A stretch of 42,009 nt of DNA, from contig DYHW01000011.1 in NCBI GenBank assembly GCA_020723965.1, positions 1 through 42,009 on the forward strand, read 5' to 3'. The position numbers and the translations under genes are program-made. Numbering within the stretch: the first letter of the stretch is position 1; each line of letters begins with the position of its first letter. This DNA comes from Melioribacter sp. (GTDB lineage Bacteria; Bacteroidota; Ignavibacteria; Ignavibacteriales; Melioribacteraceae). Below the pieces are notes generated by a model. It was not told the DNA's origin. It made no database searches and worked only from the letters and a program-made list of their open reading frames with translations. This document shows, piece by piece, positions 16,551-27,119 of the stretch.

Positions 16551-19500
16551 ATGAGTGATTTCTCAAAGTCATCAGACAAAAAAGAATTGTGGAAAAGTCT
16601 AAACGATTATAACAACGATTCGGAAGTTCTGAAATTTAAGCACGATGAATTTTTGGAAGGCGTTACAGAAGATTTCGACCCGTCGAAACTTTCCGGATTA
16701 TCGAGAAGGAAATTTTTAGCGCTTCTTTCTGCATCAGCCGCACTAACGGCAACAGCATGCACTGATTATCGAGACAAAGGAGAGATTGTTCCTTACAATA
16801 AGCGTCCGGAAGAAGTATTTCCTGGCGTTGCAAACTATTACGCATCAACATGTAACGGCTGCCGAGAAGCTTGCGGCATTTTGATAAAGACGCGAGAAGG
16901 AAGACCGATTAAAGTTGACGGTAATCCGGAGCATCCGATAAATAAAGGGAAGATATGCGCAAAGGGACAGGCAAGCATTCTCAATCTTTACGATCCGGAA
17001 AGATTACGCGAACCTATGGCTGCTAGAAAGCATGTTAGTTGGAAGAGTGTTGATGAAGATATTATCTCTGCTCTTAACGAAGCACAAAAGAACGGACAAG
17101 AAATTGCAATTGTAACGGGCGTTGTAACTTCTCCTACAACCAAAAAAGTTTTAGATGATTTTACAAAGAAGTATCCGAATACAAAAATCTATTCTTACGC
17201 ACTTATCAATGATCAGCAAAGAAGGAGCGCTTGGCTGGAAACTTACGGCACAATTGAATATCCGGCTGTCAAATGGAATGAAGCGAATATCATTTTAGCT
17301 CTTGATGCAGACTTTCTTGGCAATGAAACAGGTTTTGTTGAGAACATGAGAAAATTTACAGAGAGAAGAGAAGTTGTTAAGAAAACGGATTTCAACCGTT
17401 TGTATGTAGCAGAAGGAAGGATGAGTGCAACTGGGGCTTTGGCAGACTACCGGTTGCGTGTTTCTCCCGCAATGCAATTTGAGTTTGTGATGGCTTTGAT
17501 AAATGAATTTAGTAAGAGAGATTCCGCTCTTCCGATTGATGCGGACACTAAAGCAAAAATTAGAAGATATTCGTTAGCGAAATTCTACAATCAAGTAGGC
17601 AAAGAAAAATTAGATTACCTTCTAAATGATTTGAATATCAACCGCGGCAAATCAATTGTATATGCCGGCGATACGCTTTCTAAAGAAGTTCATGCTGCCG
17701 TGAATTTGTTAAATGAACTTCTTGGCAACGCCGCGCTATATGATTTTGCTTCTTCTTATAAATCTCTTCTTAATCTGTCAACACATAAAGAACTCTCTCA
17801 GTTAGTTGATAAAATGAAGAATGAAAAAGTTGGCGTGCTTATTCATTTCGATTCTAATCCGGTTTATACTTTGCCTGAAGATCTTGGTTATGCTTCAGCG
17901 CTGAAAAAAGTGAAAACCGTTGTTGCGCTTATCGAAGCGGAGAACGAATCATCTGCGCTTGGAAATTATACGCTGCCTATCAATCATCTGTTCGAAAGCT
18001 GGGGCGATGCTTATGCACGCGGCGGAGTTTACAGTTTGCAGCAGCCGGTCATTTCACCAATCTTTAATACGCGCCAAAAAGAAGCAGCGCTATTAACTTG
18101 GATAGCAGGCGATGCAAATGCATTCAATCAAGAATTGTATCACAACTATTTAATGAACAATTTCAACGCAACTATTTATACAAAGAAAAATAGTTTTGCA
18201 GACGCAAAGAGTTTCTGGTACTCAGCTCTGCACGATGGCGTTGTTACTTTTGATGAAAAATCACAAACAACCAAATTCAACTTTGCGGCGGTTACAAATC
18301 TTCAAACCAAAGGAGCAACAAACGGTTTTGTTCTTCATCTACATAATAACTACTACATCGGTGAAGAAAAGTTTGCAAACAACGGGTGGCTTCAAGAATT
18401 ACCGCATCCGGTTTCTAAAGTTACTTGGGATAATTATGCAGCTATTTCTCAATCAACTGCCAAATCGCTTGGCGTTGAGAATGACGATCTTATTGAAGTA
18501 AAAGTTGGAAATAAAAAATTAACGCTTCCGGTTTTGGTTCAGCCCGGAGCTGCAGATAATTTTGTAAGCATAGAACTTGGCTACGGCAGAAAAGTTATAG
18601 GAGAAGTAGGAAAAGAAGTTGGATTTAATGCCGTGTTGTTAATGTCCATGAATTATGACAGTTCGCCATACGTCTACTCCAATGTTTCTGTAACAAAAGC
18701 CGGCGGAAAACATAAACTCGCATCAACTCAAGAACATCATTCGCTCGATGATACATTCGTAAAAGACATTCACCGCACAAGAAAAATTATACAGGAAGGC
18801 ACCGTAGAACGTTTTATAAAGGAACCGGATTTTTTACACAAAGGGGAAGAAGAAAAACTTTTAGGTATAACACGCGAGCATACATACACCGGCTTAAAAT
18901 GGGCAATGGCAATAGATCTTAACAAATGCACAAGCTGTGCTGCCTGCGTAACAGCATGCAATGTTGAGAACAATGTTCCGGTTGTTGGGAAAGATCAAGT
19001 TGCCAATGGACGCGAGATGCAATGGGTCCGGCTCGATAGATATTACTCCGGAACTCCGGAAGAACCGATAGTCAGCCATCAACCAATGCTTTGCCAGCAT
19101 TGCGATAACGCGCCGTGCGAAAATGTTTGTCCCGTTAATGCTACAAATCATAGCCAGGACGGGCTTAATCAGATGGTTTACAACCGCTGCGTCGGAACGC
19201 GTTATTGTTCAAACAACTGTCCTTATAAAGTTCGGCGCTTCAACTTCTTCAACTTTCGAGATCACTTTGCAGATGCATATTATGAAAACAATTTAACTTC
19301 TCTTGTCAATAATCCGGAGGTTACAGTTCGTTCGCGCGGCGTAATGGAAAAATGTACATTTTGTGTGCAAAAAATTATGGAAGCGCGTTCGAACGCGATC
19401 CGTGATGGAAAAGAATTAAAGGGAAGCGATGTTGTTACTGCTTGTCAGCAAGCATGCCCTACAACTGCCATAGCATTTGGCGACTCAAACGATCCCGGAT

Positions 19501-19622
19501 CGCCGGTAGCAAAACTTAGAAACCACGATTTATCATATCACGTTTTGGAAGAGCTAAACGTTAAGCCGAACGTTACATATATTGCTAAACTTCGAAATAC
19601 TCATTCGGAGGAGATACAGTGA
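16551..19622 (+). CDS. actB: ACIII iron–sulfur/molybdopterin-oxidoreductase-like subunit ActB
   Basis: The large peripheral subunit, 1023 aa. A ~50-residue N-terminal extension precedes a Tat-type signal ([20 protein letters not shown], 51-70) typical of ActB ('Tat-variant' class). The B1 part is a molybdopterin-oxidoreductase fold with a CxxCxxxC...C cluster motif at Cys101, 104, 108 and 136. The B2 part is a ferredoxin-like domain with cluster motifs [12 protein letters not shown] (from Cys793), [33 protein letters not shown] and CTFCVQKI...ACQQACP. In characterised ACIII the B1 domain binds no molybdenum cofactor. The stop overlaps actC (GTGA). Confidence 0.93.
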   Translation: MSDFSKSSDKKELWKSLNDYNNDSEVLKFKHDEFLEGVTEDFDPSKLSGLSRRKFLALLSASAALTATACTDYRDKGEIVPYNKRPEEVFPGVANYYASTCNGCREACGILIKTREGRPIKVDGNPEHPINKGKICAKGQASILNLYDPERLREPMAARKHVSWKSVDEDIISALNEAQKNGQEIAIVTGVVTSPTTKKVLDDFTKKYPNTKIYSYALINDQQRRSAWLETYGTIEYPAVKWNEANIILALDADFLGNETGFVENMRKFTERREVVKKTDFNRLYVAEGRMSATGALADYRLRVSPAMQFEFVMALINEFSKRDSALPIDADTKAKIRRYSLAKFYNQVGKEKLDYLLNDLNINRGKSIVYAGDTLSKEVHAAVNLLNELLGNAALYDFASSYKSLLNLSTHKELSQLVDKMKNEKVGVLIHFDSNPVYTLPEDLGYASALKKVKTVVALIEAENESSALGNYTLPINHLFESWGDAYARGGVYSLQQPVISPIFNTRQKEAALLTWIAGDANAFNQELYHNYLMNNFNATIYTKKNSFADAKSFWYSALHDGVVTFDEKSQTTKFNFAAVTNLQTKGATNGFVLHLHNNYYIGEEKFANNGWLQELPHPVSKVTWDNYAAISQSTAKSLGVENDDLIEVKVGNKKLTLPVLVQPGAADNFVSIELGYGRKVIGEVGKEVGFNAVLLMSMNYDSSPYVYSNVSVTKAGGKHKLASTQEHHSLDDTFVKDIHRTRKIIQEGTVERFIKEPDFLHKGEEEKLLGITREHTYTGLKWAMAIDLNKCTSCAACVTACNVENNVPVVGKDQVANGREMQWVRLDRYYSGTPEEPIVSHQPMLCQHCDNAPCENVCPVNATNHSQDGLNQMVYNRCVGTRYCSNNCPYKVRRFNFFNFRDHFADAYYENNLTSLVNNPEVTVRSRGVMEKCTFCVQKIMEARSNAIRDGKELKGSDVVTACQQACPTTAIAFGDSNDPGSPVAKLRNHDLSYHVLEELNVKPNVTYIAKLRNTHSEEIQ

Positions 19623-20986
19623 GTTCTGTTGATTATACACAAGAATTATCGGTTGTTGAAGGAAAACAGGCGTTAAGAGAACTTGACGATCTAATTGCCA
19701 AGCCGCTTGAAACGAAACCTGATAAAAAATTCTACATCGCTTTGTCTATCACTCTTTCGATGCTCAGTTTATTAGTAATAGGACTTGGATTAACATTCTA
19801 CTACGGCATCGGAATGTGGGGAAACAATAATCCGGTCGGCTGGGCTTTTGATATAGTTAACTTTGTTTTTTGGGTTGGTATTGGACACGCGGGAACGTTG
19901 ATTTCTGCAATTTTATTTTTATTCAGACAAAAATGGAGAACTGGAATTGCACGCTTTGCTGAAGGGATGACGATCTTTGCAGTGATGACAGCCGGTTTAT
20001 TTCCGTTAATTCACGTTGGTCGTCCTTGGCTTGCGGGATATTTATTCCCATATCCAAATCAACATTCTCTTTGGGTTAACTTTACATCGCCGTTGTTGTG
20101 GGATGTGTTTGCCGTATCAACTTACTTTATAGTATCGTTGATCTTCTGGTATGTTGGATTGATTCCTGATCTTGCTACGCTTCGCGAAAAGACAAATCAT
20201 AAATTGAAGAAGATCATCTATTCAATATTCAGTTTAGGATGGAGATTTTCCAACAGACATTGGCAGAATTATGAAATGGTTTATCTTATTCTTGCCGGAT
20301 TTGCAACGCCGCTTGTTTTATCTGTGCACACAATTGTAAGCTTTGATTTTGCAGTTTCAATAATTCCAGGATGGCACACAACTATCTTTCCTCCTTATTT
20401 TGTTGCCGGTGCTGTTTTTTCTGGATTTGCAATGGTTCAAAATGTTCTTGTTATAGTTCGTAAAATTTTCAATTACGAACATATTATTACAATCGATACG
20501 CTTGAGAAGATGAACAAGATTATGCTTCTTACAGGATCGCTGGTTGGTTATGCTTATGCGATGGAATTTTTTATTGCATGGTATAGCGGAGTTGAAGCAG
20601 AACTATTTGCATTTTTGAACCGCGCGCTTGGGCCATACGCTTGGGCATATTGGATAATGATTATATGCAACGTTGTTTCGCCGCAGCTTTTCTGGTCTAA
20701 GAAAATTAGAAGAACTATTCCAGTTATGTTTGTTATAGCAATTTTTGTAAACATCGGAATGTGGTTCGAAAGATTTGTAATAATTGTAACATCACTTTCA
20801 AGAGATTTTCTCCCATCAAGCTGGGCATATTATACGCCTACATTGGTTGATGGGATGATCTTGATAGGAAGTTTTGGATTTTTCTTTACATGGATTTTAC
20901 TCTTCACAAAAGCTTTGCCTGTTGTATCAATGGCAGAAGTAAAAGCAGTTGTTGATGGCGCTCAACCTTCTCATAAGGATAACTAA
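19619..20986 (+). CDS. actC: ACIII NrfD/PsrC-like membrane subunit ActC
   Basis: A 455-aa polytopic protein of the NrfD/PsrC family, with about ten hydrophobic helices by eye; it is expected to carry a quinol site facing the periplasm and to contact ActB. Recognisable segments include [18 protein letters not shown] and [18 protein letters not shown] early, and [18 protein letters not shown] with [18 protein letters not shown] in the middle. Start is GTG overlapping the actB stop by four bases. It lies in the act operon between actB and the actD–E fusion. Confidence 0.93.
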   Translation: MSSVDYTQELSVVEGKQALRELDDLIAKPLETKPDKKFYIALSITLSMLSLLVIGLGLTFYYGIGMWGNNNPVGWAFDIVNFVFWVGIGHAGTLISAILFLFRQKWRTGIARFAEGMTIFAVMTAGLFPLIHVGRPWLAGYLFPYPNQHSLWVNFTSPLLWDVFAVSTYFIVSLIFWYVGLIPDLATLREKTNHKLKKIIYSIFSLGWRFSNRHWQNYEMVYLILAGFATPLVLSVHTIVSFDFAVSIIPGWHTTIFPPYFVAGAVFSGFAMVQNVLVIVRKIFNYEHIITIDTLEKMNKIMLLTGSLVGYAYAMEFFIAWYSGVEAELFAFLNRALGPYAWAYWIMIICNVVSPQLFWSKKIRRTIPVMFVIAIFVNIGMWFERFVIIVTSLSRDFLPSSWAYYTPTLVDGMILIGSFGFFFTWILLFTKALPVVSMAEVKAVVDGAQPSHKDN

Positions 20987-20988
20987 CG

Positions 20989-22128
20989 ATGAGCAAAAAA
21001 GTTTTATATAGTTACACCGGAATCTTTGATACACCTGATGAAGTAACTCACGCGGCGGAAAAAGCAGTTGAACACGGTTATACAAAATATGACGTGAACA
21101 CACCATACCCTTTGCATGGAATGAACAAGGCGATGAATCTTCCACCATCGAAACTTGGATATGTTGCCCTGGCGGTTGGCTTATCCGGCGCTCTGGGTGC
21201 TTTGTTAAGCTTGTGGTGGGTTTCGGCGGTAGATTATCCAATAAACGTTGGCGGCAAACCGTTCTTTTCATTCCCGGCATATATTCCTGTAATATTTGAA
21301 GTAACAGTTCTTTCGGCTTCAATTGCAACTGTTCTTGCCATGCTCTTCTTCTTCTTCAAATTTCCAAACAATGCCCATCCGCTGCACGCAACAGATTACA
21401 TGAAAAAAGTTTCTTCCGATAAATATGGAATAAGCATTCAAGCGGAAGATCCGAAGTTCGATGAGTCATCTGTTAAAAATTTTTTAGAAAGCATTCGTGC
21501 AAAAGAGATCAATGCAGTTTATTGGGATGAAGAAGAGACCGCTCATAACCACAAAATTCTTGAACCGAAATTCTTAACATTTTTGTTTGTTGTTGCAGTT
21601 TTAATTTCAGGCACAACATATTTTACACTTAACAAACTTATGAACATGCTTCCGTTCAATTGGATGATGGAGCAATCAAAGCAGAGCGCACAGCAAAAAA
21701 GTTTAGTCTTTGAAGATGGTTTTGGAATGCGTCAGCCTGTTAACGGAACTATTGCCCGCGGTTTTTTGCCGTATGAATTTAAGGGAAAACCCGATCTTGC
21801 CGGAGAAAAATTGGTTAATCCAATTCTTGTTTCTAAAGAATCACTAAAACTCGGGCAAGCAAAATATGATATCTATTGCAGTCCTTGTCACGGTTATCAT
21901 GCGGAAGGAGACAGCCGATTGCGCGGACAATTTCCGAATCCTCCAAGTTTACATTCTGAAAAAGTTAGAACGTGGGGCGATGGAAGAATTTTTGCAGTCA
22001 TCACAGAAGGACAAAATATCATGCCGTCTCACTCGACTCAACTTACTGTAGATGAAAGATGGGCGGTAATAAATTATATCAGAGCATTACAAAGAGCGCT
22101 CAACGCTAAGGAGTCTGATCTAAAATGA
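20989..22128 (+). CDS. actDE: ACIII ActD–ActE fusion (DUF3341 + cytochrome c)
   Basis: 379 aa combining two subunits that are separate in many ACIII operons. Residues 1-180 are ActD (DUF3341) with two membrane helices (about 56-78 and 93-118) and PLHGMNKAMNLPPSKLG. A third helix (about 194-216) links to an ActE-like mono-heme cytochrome c domain with CSPCH (Cys297-His301) and GQNIMPSHSTQL supplying a probable axial Met. The join is continuous, with no frameshift evidence. The stop overlaps the actF ATG (ATGA). Confidence 0.9.
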   Translation: MSKKVLYSYTGIFDTPDEVTHAAEKAVEHGYTKYDVNTPYPLHGMNKAMNLPPSKLGYVALAVGLSGALGALLSLWWVSAVDYPINVGGKPFFSFPAYIPVIFEVTVLSASIATVLAMLFFFFKFPNNAHPLHATDYMKKVSSDKYGISIQAEDPKFDESSVKNFLESIRAKEINAVYWDEEETAHNHKILEPKFLTFLFVVAVLISGTTYFTLNKLMNMLPFNWMMEQSKQSAQQKSLVFEDGFGMRQPVNGTIARGFLPYEFKGKPDLAGEKLVNPILVSKESLKLGQAKYDIYCSPCHGYHAEGDSRLRGQFPNPPSLHSEKVRTWGDGRIFAVITEGQNIMPSHSTQLTVDERWAVINYIRALQRALNAKESDLK

Positions 22129-23303
22129 GTTCCTCTTCAGTTGAATATCAGAAGAAAGAATTGCCGGCAAAAGTTCAAACGGTTGGATTTGGTTTGTTTA
22201 TTGCCGGTTTGTTTTTAGTTGTATTGGGTTACATTGTCGACCCGACAAGAAGCGCATACAACAATATTATTGGCTTCACTTTTCTTGCAAGCATTGCAGT
22301 TGGTTCTCTCTTTCTTGTTGGAATTGAATATTTATCCGGCGCAGTTTGGAGCACTCCATTTAGAAGAGTTAGTGAATTTCTCTCTTCCTTAATTGTTCTT
22401 CTGCCGGTTTTATTTATTCCTCTCTTATTGAATGTTAATAATATTTTTCATTGGACACATCCCGCGCCGTCGGATAAAACATTGATTGGAAAAGCGCCAT
22501 ATCTAAATGTAAACTTTTTCATTGGGCGGGTTCTTGTATTTTGGCTGATATGGCTACTCTTCTATTATTTGTTTACAAAAAATTCTCTCATGCAGGATCA
22601 AACTAAAGATCAGAATCTCACAAAGAAAAATGTGAAATTAGCTGCTGTTTTTATGCCGCTGTTTGCAATTACAATTTCATTTGCGGCAATAGATTGGCTT
22701 ATGAGTATTGAGCCGCATTGGTTCTCCACCATATTCGGCGTTTATTATTTTTCCGGAACAGTTCTCGCAGCGCTCGCAGCCGCTACAATTATTATTGTTC
22801 TCTTAAACGAGCGCGGATATTTTGTTAAAGGAATTCATACGGATAGTTACTACAGTCTCGGGGCGCTCTTGTTCGCATTCACAAATTTCTGGGCATACAT
22901 CGCTTTTAGTCAATTCTTGTTGATCTGGTATGCCAATCTTCCTGAAGAAACATTTTGGTTTCTACAAAGATGGGAAGGAAGCTGGATAGCCGCTTCAATT
23001 GGATTGATAGTTGTTCGTTTCGTAGTTCCATACTTTGGGTTGCTCTCACAGCCGTCGAAGATGAATCCGAAGAGACTGCTTGTTATGTCTAGTTGGATAT
23101 TGTTTGCGCATTACTACGATCTGTATTGGCTTGTTATGCCGAACTTCAGCAAAGGCGGCGTTGCATTAGGATGGATTGAATTAGGGTTTCCATTATTGAT
23201 TGCCGGTTTGATAATACTTGTGTTCGTTTATAATTCGAGAAAAAATAATCTTGTGCCCATTGGCGATCCCAAATTAAAAAGAGGAATTGATTTCAGATTA
23301 TAA
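22125..23303 (+). CDS. actF: ACIII membrane subunit ActF
   Basis: A 392-aa polytopic protein, the second NrfD-like membrane subunit of ACIII. The pattern of about ten hydrophobic helices includes AIDWLMSIEPHWFSTIFGVY and FWAYIAFSQFLLIWYANLPE, both highly typical of ActF (quinol:cytochrome c oxidoreductase membrane protein). ActC and ActF form the membrane core in known ACIII structures. Start ATG overlaps the preceding stop; the next cytochrome follows six nt after its own stop. Confidence 0.93.
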   Translation: MSSSSVEYQKKELPAKVQTVGFGLFIAGLFLVVLGYIVDPTRSAYNNIIGFTFLASIAVGSLFLVGIEYLSGAVWSTPFRRVSEFLSSLIVLLPVLFIPLLLNVNNIFHWTHPAPSDKTLIGKAPYLNVNFFIGRVLVFWLIWLLFYYLFTKNSLMQDQTKDQNLTKKNVKLAAVFMPLFAITISFAAIDWLMSIEPHWFSTIFGVYYFSGTVLAALAAATIIIVLLNERGYFVKGIHTDSYYSLGALLFAFTNFWAYIAFSQFLLIWYANLPEETFWFLQRWEGSWIAASIGLIVVRFVVPYFGLLSQPSKMNPKRLLVMSSWILFAHYYDLYWLVMPNFSKGGVALGWIELGFPLLIAGLIILVFVYNSRKNNLVPIGDPKLKRGIDFRL

Positions 23304-23309
23304 TCTAAT

Positions 23310-24245
23310 ATGTCTATGAACTCACATAAAAAATTAGAAGACGAAATAAAGTTTAAAGAATTATTGAAAGACCCGGTCCGGCTCTTCGGCTGGGTATTTC
23401 CCTATTTTATAATTGTTCTTCTTCTGCTTGGAATTTATTTCGTGAAGAACTTGAACGAAATTTCTTATAACGTTCAAACAGTAAGCGCGCCTGATTCTTC
23501 CAATCTTAAAAAAGAGATTGTTATGAAGAAAGGCGGAATTACGGCTGCTGTTGATCTATCTCTTGTAAAATCTCCAACTACGGAATTCATTGCTAAGGGG
23601 AAAGAATTGTACGATGCAAATTGTAAATCGTGCCACGGCGATAACGGAATGGGGGATGGAGCAGCCGGCGCAGCTTTAGTAAAAAAGCCGAGAGATTTTC
23701 ATTCAACAGAAGAATGGACGATCGGACGCAGCATCGATCAGATGTTCAAAACTTTGCATGAAGGAATAATTAAAAATGGAATGCCGGCTTACGAATACAT
23801 TCCGGCGTCGGATCGTTTTGCGATCATCTCTTTCATAAGAACTTTTGTGCCATATCCTCCGATAACTGATGAGCAATTAAAAACACTGGATGCAACTTAC
23901 AATTTATCTGCAGGCACAACAATTCCTAATACAATTCCCGTTGCTTTAGCGGAGATGAAATTGGTTGAAGAAAAAAAATTTCTTAACGATCAGCTTATGA
24001 GATTTGAAAAGTATGTAAACTTTAGCCAGCCAAGCGCAGGTTCTGATCTATTGCAAAAGTCTGCTGTCGATTTCAGAAAAGTTTTTGCGTCGTTCGTTAG
24101 AGATGATGCAAATAAAAGTTTGGAAAAATTTGTCTCTGTTATTTTAGCTGATCCGATTAACACCGGATTCAAACCGGCAATTGCGCAGTTAACAAAAGAT
24201 GAATGGAAGATGCTTTACGATTATTTGAAAAAAGTAACACAGTAA
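23310..24245 (+). CDS. Membrane-anchored mono-heme cytochrome c
   Basis: 311 aa: a charged N-terminus, one membrane helix (about 34-52), then a cytochrome c domain with CKSCH (Cys105-His109, in LYDANCKSCHGDNGMGDG) and a probable axial Met in IIKNGMPAYEYI. A further ~110-residue helical C-terminal region shows no heme motif. Placed directly after actF, it is a likely electron carrier between ACIII and the oxidase, additional to the ActE domain fused to ActD. Start could be the first ATG or the one six nt on. Confidence 0.87.
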   Translation: MSMNSHKKLEDEIKFKELLKDPVRLFGWVFPYFIIVLLLLGIYFVKNLNEISYNVQTVSAPDSSNLKKEIVMKKGGITAAVDLSLVKSPTTEFIAKGKELYDANCKSCHGDNGMGDGAAGAALVKKPRDFHSTEEWTIGRSIDQMFKTLHEGIIKNGMPAYEYIPASDRFAIISFIRTFVPYPPITDEQLKTLDATYNLSAGTTIPNTIPVALAEMKLVEEKKFLNDQLMRFEKYVNFSQPSAGSDLLQKSAVDFRKVFASFVRDDANKSLEKFVSVILADPINTGFKPAIAQLTKDEWKMLYDYLKKVTQ

Positions 24246-24249
24246 CATT

Positions 24250-24364
24250 GTTACTCTGATCTCGATAAACCTATAGGCAGACAGGTTTATCTGGAGAAAA
24301 GTCTCAACCTAATAATAAGAAAGGGATTCTTCGTCTCTCGACAAGCGGGATACTCAGAATGACA
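24250..24364 (+). repeat. Dispersed repeat, copy A
   Basis: Begins GTTACTCTGAT, contains a perfect 9-bp hairpin (GATAAACCT/AGGTTTATC), then GAAAAGTCTCAACC, AATAAGAAAGGGATTCTT, and ends CTCAGAATGACA. The same order of blocks recurs diverged at 24440-24529. The ending resembles short intergenic repeats often seen in Bacteroidota-type genomes, but I cannot name the family. Confidence 0.6.
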
Positions 24365-24439
24365 TAACGAGTAATTTGAAAAAGATAACGATGTAAGATA
24401 GATAAATGCAATTAACAAAAAGACATTTTCATAACTACT

Positions 24440-24529
24440 GTAACTCTGATTTCGGTGTATCGGGAAGAAAGTCTCAATCCAATCTTAAGAAAGAAATTCT
24501 TCTACCGATGAATCGTGATCAGAATGACA
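24440..24529 (+). repeat. Dispersed repeat, copy B, inside the Sco reading frame
   Basis: Blocks GTAACTCTGAT, GAAGAAAGTCTCAATCC, CTTAAGAAAGAAATTCTT and ATCAGAATGACA match copy A in order, with substitutions and without its internal hairpin. The copy spans the first part of the open frame upstream of the Sco signal peptide, so residues encoded here are probably repeat-derived. Confidence 0.6.
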
Positions 24530-25323
24530 TTGCAGAGTTTTTCAAACGATACTTCATTTTTACTCTGATTTTTCTGTTGAGTTATTCTTCACAATTCGCT
24601 CAGCAGAAAATTCAAGTTGGGATAGATGAGAAACTTGGCAGCACACTGCCGATGGAACTCCGCTTTCAAACCTCTGAAGGCAGAACCGTTGCATTAAAAG
24701 AAATTATCAATAAACCGACATTGATTGCTTTAGTTTATTACGAGTGCCCCGGTGTTTGCAACCCGATGCAATCAGAATTAGCATGGACAATTGATAACTT
24801 ACAGCTCGAGCCTGGAAAAGATTTTCAAGTAGTCAGTATCAGTTTCGATCATCATGAAACACCCGAGGTAGCAGCAAAATGGAAACGTAATTACCTGCAT
24901 ACGATCAAAAGAAAATTTGATTCTAAGGATTGGCTGTTTTTAACCGGCGATAGTTTGAGCGTTAAGAAGTTAACGGAAGCGTGCGGATTCTATTTCAAAC
25001 CTGCCGACAAACAATTTGTTCACGCTGCAACTTTAATAGCTGTTTCGCCGCAAGGTAAAATATCCCGTTACTTATTCGGCACAAGTTTTAATCCTTTTGA
25101 TGTAAAGATGGCAATGCTCGAAGCTGAGAGCGGGAAAACAAATCCAACTATTTCTAAAGTATTGGAATTTTGTTTTAGTTACGACCCAGAGGGACGGCAA
25201 TATACATTGAACATAACTCGAATCGTTGGAGCTATTATGCTTCTTGGCGTTGGAATTTTTCTCGCAGCGTTATTGTTGAAAAGGAAAAAATCATTTTCTA
25301 ATAATGCGAAGCAGAATAGTTGA
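24508..25323 (+). CDS. SCO1/SenC family copper chaperone
   Basis: Delivers copper to, or reduces, the CuA site of cytochrome oxidase. From ATG 24508 the protein is 271 aa. A signal/anchor helix (RYFIFTLIFLLSYSSQFAQQ) is followed by a thioredoxin fold with the copper-binding CPGVC (Cys80, Cys84, in YYECPGVCNPMQSEL), the third ligand His in FVHAATLIAVSPQGKI, and a C-terminal membrane helix (IVGAIMLLGVGIFLAALLL). An upstream ATG at 24406 would add 34 residues encoded mostly by a repeat copy, so the shorter start is preferred; neither start has a strong SD. It sits between ACIII and the oxidase genes. Confidence 0.88.
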   Translation: MNRDQNDIAEFFKRYFIFTLIFLLSYSSQFAQQKIQVGIDEKLGSTLPMELRFQTSEGRTVALKEIINKPTLIALVYYECPGVCNPMQSELAWTIDNLQLEPGKDFQVVSISFDHHETPEVAAKWKRNYLHTIKRKFDSKDWLFLTGDSLSVKKLTEACGFYFKPADKQFVHAATLIAVSPQGKISRYLFGTSFNPFDVKMAMLEAESGKTNPTISKVLEFCFSYDPEGRQYTLNITRIVGAIMLLGVGIFLAALLLKRKKSFSNNAKQNS

Positions 25324-25469
25324 ACAGAAATTTTTGGGAATCCTCCGAAAGAGTCCCGACAAGTCGAGACATCCCTTCGGGAAAAGTTCGCTAAGTATGC
25401 ACAGAGAACTCAAGGAAAATCTGATTGATTCTGTAACAATAAATAAAATAGAACTAAGGAGCTTAATAA

Positions 25470-27119
25470 ATGGCTGATACTGTAGCCGGCTTGCCCGTGC
25501 AACATGCGGAAAAATCTTTTTACCAGCAAAGCACCAACAAATATTCCGGAATTCTTTCTTGGCTGTTGACGACAGATCATAAAAGAATAGGAATTATGTA
25601 TTTAGCTGCAATCGGGTTCTTCTTTTTTGTGGGAGCAGTAATAGGGTTGTTGATGAGATTGGAATTGATTGCGCCCGGAAGACAAATAATGGATGCTCAA
25701 ACATACAATTCATTTTTCACTCTGCATGGAGTGATAATGATCTTCTTGTTCATCATTCCCGGCTTACCGGCAATTTTTGGAAATTTCTTTTTACCGATTC
25801 AGATTGGCGCAAGAGACGTTGCATTTCCAAGATTAAATTTGCTTTCCTGGTATATTTATATGATTGGCGCTGCGTTGGTTTTAGTATCACTTTTTTTACC
25901 CGGGGGACCAATCGACACTGGCTGGACATTTTATATTCCTTACAGTGTTCGCAGCACAACAAACGTATCAATGGCAATTTTTGCAGCGTTTGTTCTTGGC
26001 TTTTCATCAATTCTAACAGGAATAAATTTTGTAACTACAACTCACAGATTACGCGCGCCGGGGATGTCGTTCTTTAAGATGCCATTATTTGTTTGGGCAA
26101 CTTACGCTACTGCGTGGATTCAGATAATAGCTACGCCTGTTATCGGAATAACAATTTTGTTGGTAATTATAGAGCGTCTATTTGGCGTTGGAATATTTGA
26201 CCCGGCGCTCGGAGGCGACCCGATTTTATTTCAACACATGTTCTGGATCTATTCTCATCCTGCTGTTTACATTATGATTCTTCCTGCTATGGGAGTTGTG
26301 TCGGAAATAATTCCCACATTTGCTCGAAGAACAATTTTCGGTTACAAAGCTATTGCAATGTCTTCTCTTGCAATTGCATTTGTGGGTTATCTTGTTTGGG
26401 CTCATCACATGTTCACAAGCGGAATGAGCGATACGGCGCGATGGATTTTTTCGCTGCTTACTTTTATAGTTGCACTACCGAGCGGCGTTAAAATATTTAA
26501 CTGGGTTGCAACAATGTATAAAGGTTCGATTGATCCGCAGCCGCCATTTCTATGGGTTATGAATTTTATTTTTCTTTTTTCGATAGGCGGCTTGACCGGG
26601 TTAGTTCTCGGTTCACTTGCAACAAATATTCACCTTCACGATACATATTTTGTTGTTGCGCATTTTCATTACGTTATGTTTGGCGGAACTGGAACGATAT
26701 TTTTTGCCGCAATGCACTATTGGTTCCCCAAAATGTTCGGAAAAATGTATAACATAAAACTTGCGCGTATTGCCGTTCTCCTCTTCTTTGTCGGGTTCAA
26801 TTTGCTTTACTTTCCCAAGTTTATTATGGGGTATATGGGAATGCCGAGAAGATATTATGATTATTTGCCTCAGTTCGAAGCGCTGCAAGAAATTTCTACA
26901 GTAGGTTCTTGGATAGTAGTAGGAACTCTCTTCTTCATACTTGGTTATTTGATACACGCATTGCTTAAAGGTAAAAAAGCAACATCAAATCCTTGGGGCG
27001 GTGTAACGTTGGAATGGCATATAGCATCGCCGCCGTCAATGGAAAACTTTGCTGAAATTCCAACCGTTACACGCGAGCCGTACGATTTCAGCCAGCTTAA
27101 GGAGATGAAGAATGAATAG
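25470..27119 (+). CDS. ctaD: Cytochrome c oxidase subunit I (A2-type heme-copper oxidase)
   Basis: The catalytic 12-helix subunit, 549 aa. Visible ligands are His86 (low-spin heme, TLHGVIMIFL), His263 with cross-linked Tyr267 (YSHPAVY), the CuB pair His312-His313 (WAHHMF), and His398/His400 (AHFHYV) for heme a3 and heme a. The motif YSHPAVY, instead of GHPEVY, lacks the D-channel Glu and has Tyr-Ser before the His. This defines the A2 subfamily seen in Rhodothermus caa3 oxidase, also a partner of ACIII. It overlaps ctaE by eight nt. Confidence 0.96.
   Translation: MADTVAGLPVQHAEKSFYQQSTNKYSGILSWLLTTDHKRIGIMYLAAIGFFFFVGAVIGLLMRLELIAPGRQIMDAQTYNSFFTLHGVIMIFLFIIPGLPAIFGNFFLPIQIGARDVAFPRLNLLSWYIYMIGAALVLVSLFLPGGPIDTGWTFYIPYSVRSTTNVSMAIFAAFVLGFSSILTGINFVTTTHRLRAPGMSFFKMPLFVWATYATAWIQIIATPVIGITILLVIIERLFGVGIFDPALGGDPILFQHMFWIYSHPAVYIMILPAMGVVSEIIPTFARRTIFGYKAIAMSSLAIAFVGYLVWAHHMFTSGMSDTARWIFSLLTFIVALPSGVKIFNWVATMYKGSIDPQPPFLWVMNFIFLFSIGGLTGLVLGSLATNIHLHDTYFVVAHFHYVMFGGTGTIFFAAMHYWFPKMFGKMYNIKLARIAVLLFFVGFNLLYFPKFIMGYMGMPRRYYDYLPQFEALQEISTVGSWIVVGTLFFILGYLIHALLKGKKATSNPWGGVTLEWHIASPPSMENFAEIPTVTREPYDFSQLKEMKNE

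Noticed and set aside
25324..25469. Hairpin TCCCGA...TTCGGGA before ctaD as a terminator
   Set aside because: Pairing is imperfect and no T-run follows; it may be part of a small repeat, but I could not define its ends.
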